Assembly (NCBI GenBank): GCA_964405235.1
Contig: CAYONG010000298.1
Location: forward strand, 1 to 8,822
Direction: 5' to 3'
Source of the DNA: WS-11 sp964405235
Lineage (GTDB): Bacteria > Eisenbacteria > RBG-16-71-46
DNA: 8,822 nucleotides
This document shows, piece after piece, positions 6,158 to 8,822 of this stretch. The notes under the pieces were generated by a model. The model had not been told where the DNA came from and ran no database searches. It worked only from the letters and a program-made list of their open reading frames with translations. The translations under genes were made by a program, and so were the position numbers. Within the stretch, counting starts at the first letter, position 1; every line of letters starts with the position of its first letter.

Positions 6158-8203
6158 ATGTCCTTCGCGCAGGTCGCCCTGCCTCTGCCGCTGCGCCGCA
6201 CCTTCACCTACGCCGTCCCGGAGGACCTGGCCCGGCGCTTGAGCCCCGGGGTCGAGGTGCAGGTTCCCTTCCGCGGCCGCCCGCGCAAGGGGTTCGTGGT
6301 GGAACTGTTACGCGAGAATCCCCTCCCGGCGGGGACCGAAGCGCAGGCGATCGCCGCCGTGCTCGGCCCACCGCTGTTCTCGCCCCACCTGCTCGCCTTC
6401 ACCCGCTGGCTCTCCGAGTACTACCTGGCGCCGTGGGGGGAAGTGCTGGCCGCCGCGCTTCCCGGCGGCCTCGAAGGGTTCGCGAAGAGCCGCGCCCGCC
6501 AGGCGGCGGCCGAGGACCGGGTATCGCGGCTGGCGCTGCCCGAGCGCATCACGCTCACCGATGGCCAGCGCGGCGCACTGACCGCGATCGAGCGTGCGAT
6601 AGAGCGCGTGGGCGGTCGCGCGGGCGAGCGCGTGGGCGGGCACTCGGCATTCGCGCCCCTGCTGCTGCACGGCGTCACCGCGAGCGGCAAGACCGAGCTC
6701 TACCTGCGCGCCGCCGACCGGGTGCGCGCGGCCGGCGGCCAGACGCTGGTGATGGTGCCCGAGGTGGCGCTCGGCTCCCAACTGGTGCGCGAGTTCCGCC
6801 GGCGCTTCGGCAACCGCGTCGGCGTGCTCCATTCCTATCTTTCGGTGGGCGAGCGGCGACGTAACTGGGAACTGGCGCACCGCGGCGCGCTCGACGTGGT
6901 CGTGGGCGCGCGCTCGGCGGTGTTCGCGCCGCTTCCTGCGCTCCGCCTCATCGTGGTGGACGAGGAGCACGAGCCTGCCTACAAGCAGAGCGAGATGCTG
7001 CGCTATCACGGGCGCGACGCCGCGGTGCGGCGCGCGCAGATGCTCGGCATCCCGGTGTTGCTCGGCTCGGCCACGCCCAGTCTGGAATCGCTCGCCAACG
7101 CCGCGCGCGGCAAGTACACCCGCATCGAGCTGCCGCACCGCGTGAAACGCAGCCCGATGCCTGTCATGCGCGTGGTCGATCTGAGGCACGAGGGCGGCGG
7201 CGGATCGCTGCTTTCGCGCCCGCTGATTGCCGCGCTCGCCGAACGCCTCGAGCGCAAGGAGCAGTCGCTCCTGTTCCTCAACCGCCGCGGGCACTCGCAC
7301 CACACCCAGTGCCGCGCCTGCGGGTGGGTCCCGACCTGTCCGCACTGCGACATCGCCCTCACGCTGCATCTCACGCCACGCGAGCGGCGGTGCCACTACT
7401 GCGATCATCGCGAGCCGGCGGGCGTCCGGTGCCCGCAATGCCAGGCGGCCCTGCTGCGGCTCTCAGGCGGAGGCACCCAGCGCGCCGAGCGCGAGCTGGC
7501 GGCGGTGCTCCCCGCAGCAAGGGTGCTGCGGCTCGACACCGACGTCGCGAAGGATCGCGGGGCCCCGGCCGAGGTGCTGGCGGCCTTCGCGCGCGGCGAA
7601 GCCGACGTGCTGCTCGGCACCCAGATGATCGCCAAGGGGCTCGACTTCCCGCGGGTGACACTGGTCGGCGTGCTGGATGCCGACGTGGCTCTGCATCTGC
7701 CCGACTTCCGCGCCGCCGAGCGCACCTTCCAGCTCCTGGTCCAGGTCGCGGGCCGCGCCGGGCGCGGCAAACGACCGGGCGAGGTGCTGGTGCAGACCTG
7801 CTCACCGGAGCATCCGGCCATCACCGCCGCCTGCCGGCACGACGCGAGCGGCTTCGCCGAGCGCGAGCTGGCCGAGCGCCGCGACGCGGGCTATCCGCCC
7901 TTCGTGCGGCTCGCGACGCTGTTGCTGACCGGCGCCGACGAGAAGCTGGTCGAGCGCGCGGCGGAAGCGCTCGCCCAGGCCATCGCGCCCGAGGCCGAGG
8001 CGCGCTCCGTCCGTCTGCTGGGACCGGCGCCGCAGGCGCTGGCGCGGCTGCGCGGGAAGTACCGCTGGCACCTGCTGCTCAAGGGCGCGAGCGCCCCCGC
8101 GCTGCGCGCAGTCACGGCGCGCGGGCTCGAGTGGGCGGAGTCGAAGGCGCGTCCGAGCGCCGTGCGCGTGGTCGCGGACGTGGATCCGGTGGAGGTGCTG
8201 TAG
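6158..8203 (+). CDS. priA: Primosomal protein N' (replication restart helicase PriA)
   Basis: PriA is a 3'-to-5' superfamily 2 DNA helicase that recognises stalled or repaired replication forks and reloads the replicative helicase. At 681 residues the protein is slightly shorter than E. coli PriA but full length. The N-terminal DNA-binding region starts with LPLRRTFTYAVPEDL. The Walker A motif is GVTASGKTE (172-180, Lys178), with Ala where most family members have Gly. The Walker B motif is DEEH (268-271), followed by GSATPS from 303. Four CxxC pairs (C385/C388, C394/C397, C412/C415, C425/C428) bind the two structural zinc ions. GTQMIAKGLDF from 487 and QVAGRAGR (529-536) are motifs V and VI, and the end carries the usual GPAP and DVDP segments. 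ATG 6158 begins the conserved N-terminus; the ribosome site is weak (GAGAG at 6144-6148). The gene stands alone with about 220 bases free on each side. The def and fmt genes that often follow priA are not seen here. Confidence 0.97.
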   Translation: MSFAQVALPLPLRRTFTYAVPEDLARRLSPGVEVQVPFRGRPRKGFVVELLRENPLPAGTEAQAIAAVLGPPLFSPHLLAFTRWLSEYYLAPWGEVLAAALPGGLEGFAKSRARQAAAEDRVSRLALPERITLTDGQRGALTAIERAIERVGGRAGERVGGHSAFAPLLLHGVTASGKTELYLRAADRVRAAGGQTLVMVPEVALGSQLVREFRRRFGNRVGVLHSYLSVGERRRNWELAHRGALDVVVGARSAVFAPLPALRLIVVDEEHEPAYKQSEMLRYHGRDAAVRRAQMLGIPVLLGSATPSLESLANAARGKYTRIELPHRVKRSPMPVMRVVDLRHEGGGGSLLSRPLIAALAERLERKEQSLLFLNRRGHSHHTQCRACGWVPTCPHCDIALTLHLTPRERRCHYCDHREPAGVRCPQCQAALLRLSGGGTQRAERELAAVLPAARVLRLDTDVAKDRGAPAEVLAAFARGEADVLLGTQMIAKGLDFPRVTLVGVLDADVALHLPDFRAAERTFQLLVQVAGRAGRGKRPGEVLVQTCSPEHPAITAACRHDASGFAERELAERRDAGYPPFVRLATLLLTGADEKLVERAAEALAQAIAPEAEARSVRLLGPAPQALARLRGKYRWHLLLKGASAPALRAVTARGLEWAESKARPSAVRVVADVDPVEVL

Positions 8204-8310
8204 CGGACCGGCCCCCGCCCGGCGCGCACGAGCCCCGCCCGGCCTACGACCGCCGCGCATTCGCACGGAGCGTCGCACCGCCGACGCACCCGGAGCCGAT
8301 TGTCAGGCCG
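8204..8310. other. GC-rich spacer after priA with a short direct repeat
   Basis: CCCCGCCCGGC occurs at 8213-8223 and again at 8233-8243, a 20-base period in very C-rich sequence. No gene, promoter or terminator is evident in this part; the copies may be chance in such biased sequence. Confidence 0.4.
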
Positions 8311-8327
8311 CCGCAAGGCGCTTGCGG
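8311..8327. terminator. Tight hairpin downstream of priA
   Basis: CCGCAAG and CTTGCGG form a perfect 7-base stem around the 3-base loop GCG, extendable by a G-T pair (8310/8328). It lies about 110 bases after the priA stop and is followed by TTCAAGGCTTTG, not a clean T run. It could end the priA transcript or be part of the leader of the next gene. Confidence 0.35.
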
Positions 8328-8342
8328 TTCAAGGCTTTGCCC

Positions 8343-8371
8343 TTGACGCATCGGGGTTTGCGGGACAAGAT
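8343..8371 (+). promoter_or_regulatory. Possible sigma-70-type promoter of the HD-domain gene
   Basis: TTGACG (8343-8348) is a 5-of-6 match to the -35 consensus. Seventeen bases later CAAGAT (8366-8371) keeps the A at position 2 and the final A and T of the -10 box. Transcription would start near 8378, about 64 bases before the ATG at 8442. The -10 match is weak, so this is a candidate only. Confidence 0.3.
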
Positions 8372-8399
8372 TCGCGGTGCCGCGCTCGCTTTGTCCCGC
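8360..8399. repeat. Nested inverted repeat in the leader of the HD-domain gene
   Basis: GCGGGACAA (8360-8368) and TTGTCCCGC (8391-8399) are perfect 9-base arms. The 22-base interior holds a second small inverted repeat, CGCGG/CCGCG (8373-8377 and 8380-8384). The left arm overlaps the candidate -10 box. It could be an operator bound by a dimeric repressor or an RNA hairpin in the leader; the sequence does not decide between them. Confidence 0.5.
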
Positions 8400-8427
8400 C
8401 CGCCAACGACTGGCATCCTTCCCGCAT

Positions 8428-8433
8428 AGAGAG
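8428..8433 (+). promoter_or_regulatory. Ribosome binding site of the HD-domain gene
   Basis: AGAGAG lies 8 bases before ATG 8442. A later in-frame ATG at 8505 has no purine-rich run in front of it, so 8442 is the better start. Confidence 0.45.
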
Positions 8434-8441
8434 CTCACGAC

Positions 8442-8822
8442 ATGCCCTCGAATCCGCCTCAACCGCGACGATTCGCTGCCGACTCCGGAGCTTCGGCTCC
8501 CGGGATGGTGGAGGCTTCCCGCGCGCGACCGGTCACCTTCGAGTCCATCCGGGAGCACCCGAGGGTCAAGGTCTACGTCCGCGCCGCCGACCAGTCGCTG
8601 GCCGAGATCGGCTACACCGAGCACGGTGAGCGTCACGTCGGGCTGGTGGCCCACATCGCCTACAACATCCTCAAGCGGCTGGGACATCCCGAGCGCGAGG
8701 CGGAGCTGGCAGCGATCGCCGGGTACCTGCACGACATCGGCAACGCGGTGAACCGCGACCACCACGCGCAGACCTCGGCGGTGATGGCGATGCAGCTGCT
8801 GGCCGACATGCAGATGCCCGAC
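8442..8822 (+). CDS. HD-domain metal-dependent phosphohydrolase, N-terminal part
   Basis: The frame runs open to the end of the window, giving 127 residues with no stop, so the gene is cut by the boundary. After a Pro/Ser/Ala-rich and probably flexible first 30 residues, an HD domain begins. His65 in EHGERHVGLVAH is the first metal ligand of the fold, and His97-Asp98 in GYLHDIGNAVNRDHH is the defining HD pair; the last aspartate would lie beyond the edge. This pattern matches small stand-alone bacterial HD hydrolases whose substrate is generally unknown. It is not an HD-GYP: the motif reads HDIGN, not HDxGK, and the GYP region is not in view. With its own spacer and possible promoter it appears to be transcribed separately from priA. 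The HD assignment is firm; the substrate is unknown. Confidence 0.8.
   Translation, partial: MPSNPPQPRRFAADSGASAPGMVEASRARPVTFESIREHPRVKVYVRAADQSLAEIGYTEHGERHVGLVAHIAYNILKRLGHPEREAELAAIAGYLHDIGNAVNRDHHAQTSAVMAMQLLADMQMPD

Noticed and set aside
5955..6242. Small + strand open frame in the gap before priA
   Set aside because: It starts inside the inverted repeat, has a Pro/Arg-rich low-complexity product, no ribosome site, and overlaps the conserved priA start.
6308..7438. Minus-strand open frame (376 codons) opposite priA
   Set aside because: It lies opposite well-conserved helicase and zinc motifs of priA and has no domain of its own.
8411..8426. Sigma-54-like pattern TGGCA with GG and GC ten bases apart
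   Set aside because: The spacing fits a -24/-12 promoter, but transcription would start only a few bases before ATG 8442 and after its ribosome site, and the TT before GC is missing.

Overview
This is a GC-rich (roughly 70% by eye), densely coded window with every recognised gene on the + strand. The codon use and the abundance of soluble multidomain signalling proteins fit a free-living bacterium from a high-GC lineage (for example Gemmatimonadota, Eisenbacteria-like or another deep-branching group). That placement is an impression only, because no rRNA or other taxonomic marker is present.

Positions 1-5937 form a compact signalling operon. It opens with the 3' end of a GGDEF-type protein whose signature is altered to GGDDF. 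Next come two long tandem proteins, each with the order GAF - HisKA - HATPase - GAF - HD-GYP, joined by a 4-base GTGA overlap. A stand-alone CheY-like receiver follows, and its Shine-Dalgarno sequence contains the stop codon of the second kinase. A GC-rich inverted repeat directly after the receiver is a plausible end of the transcript. The simplest reading is that both soluble kinases sense signals through their GAF domains and pass phosphate to the single receiver. Their C-terminal HD-GYP domains, with the GGDEF-like protein, would link this phosphorelay to cyclic-dinucleotide chemistry or to protein contacts.

Positions 6158-8203 encode the replication-restart helicase PriA, complete with helicase motifs and eight zinc-binding cysteines. 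It is a housekeeping gene and probably not functionally linked to the operon before it. The 220-base gap upstream holds the inverted repeat and otherwise GC-rich sequence with no convincing promoter.

Positions 8204-8441 are a 238-base intergenic region with two clear inverted repeats and one weak promoter-like pair. From 8442 to the window edge lies the start of a small HD-domain phosphohydrolase gene, cut off at the right boundary.

The most unusual content is the tandem pair of histidine kinases carrying their own HD-GYP domain. In both copies the HD-GYP has lost the first metal-binding histidine and carries Met in place of the motif lysine, while the other metal ligands and the GYP loop are kept.
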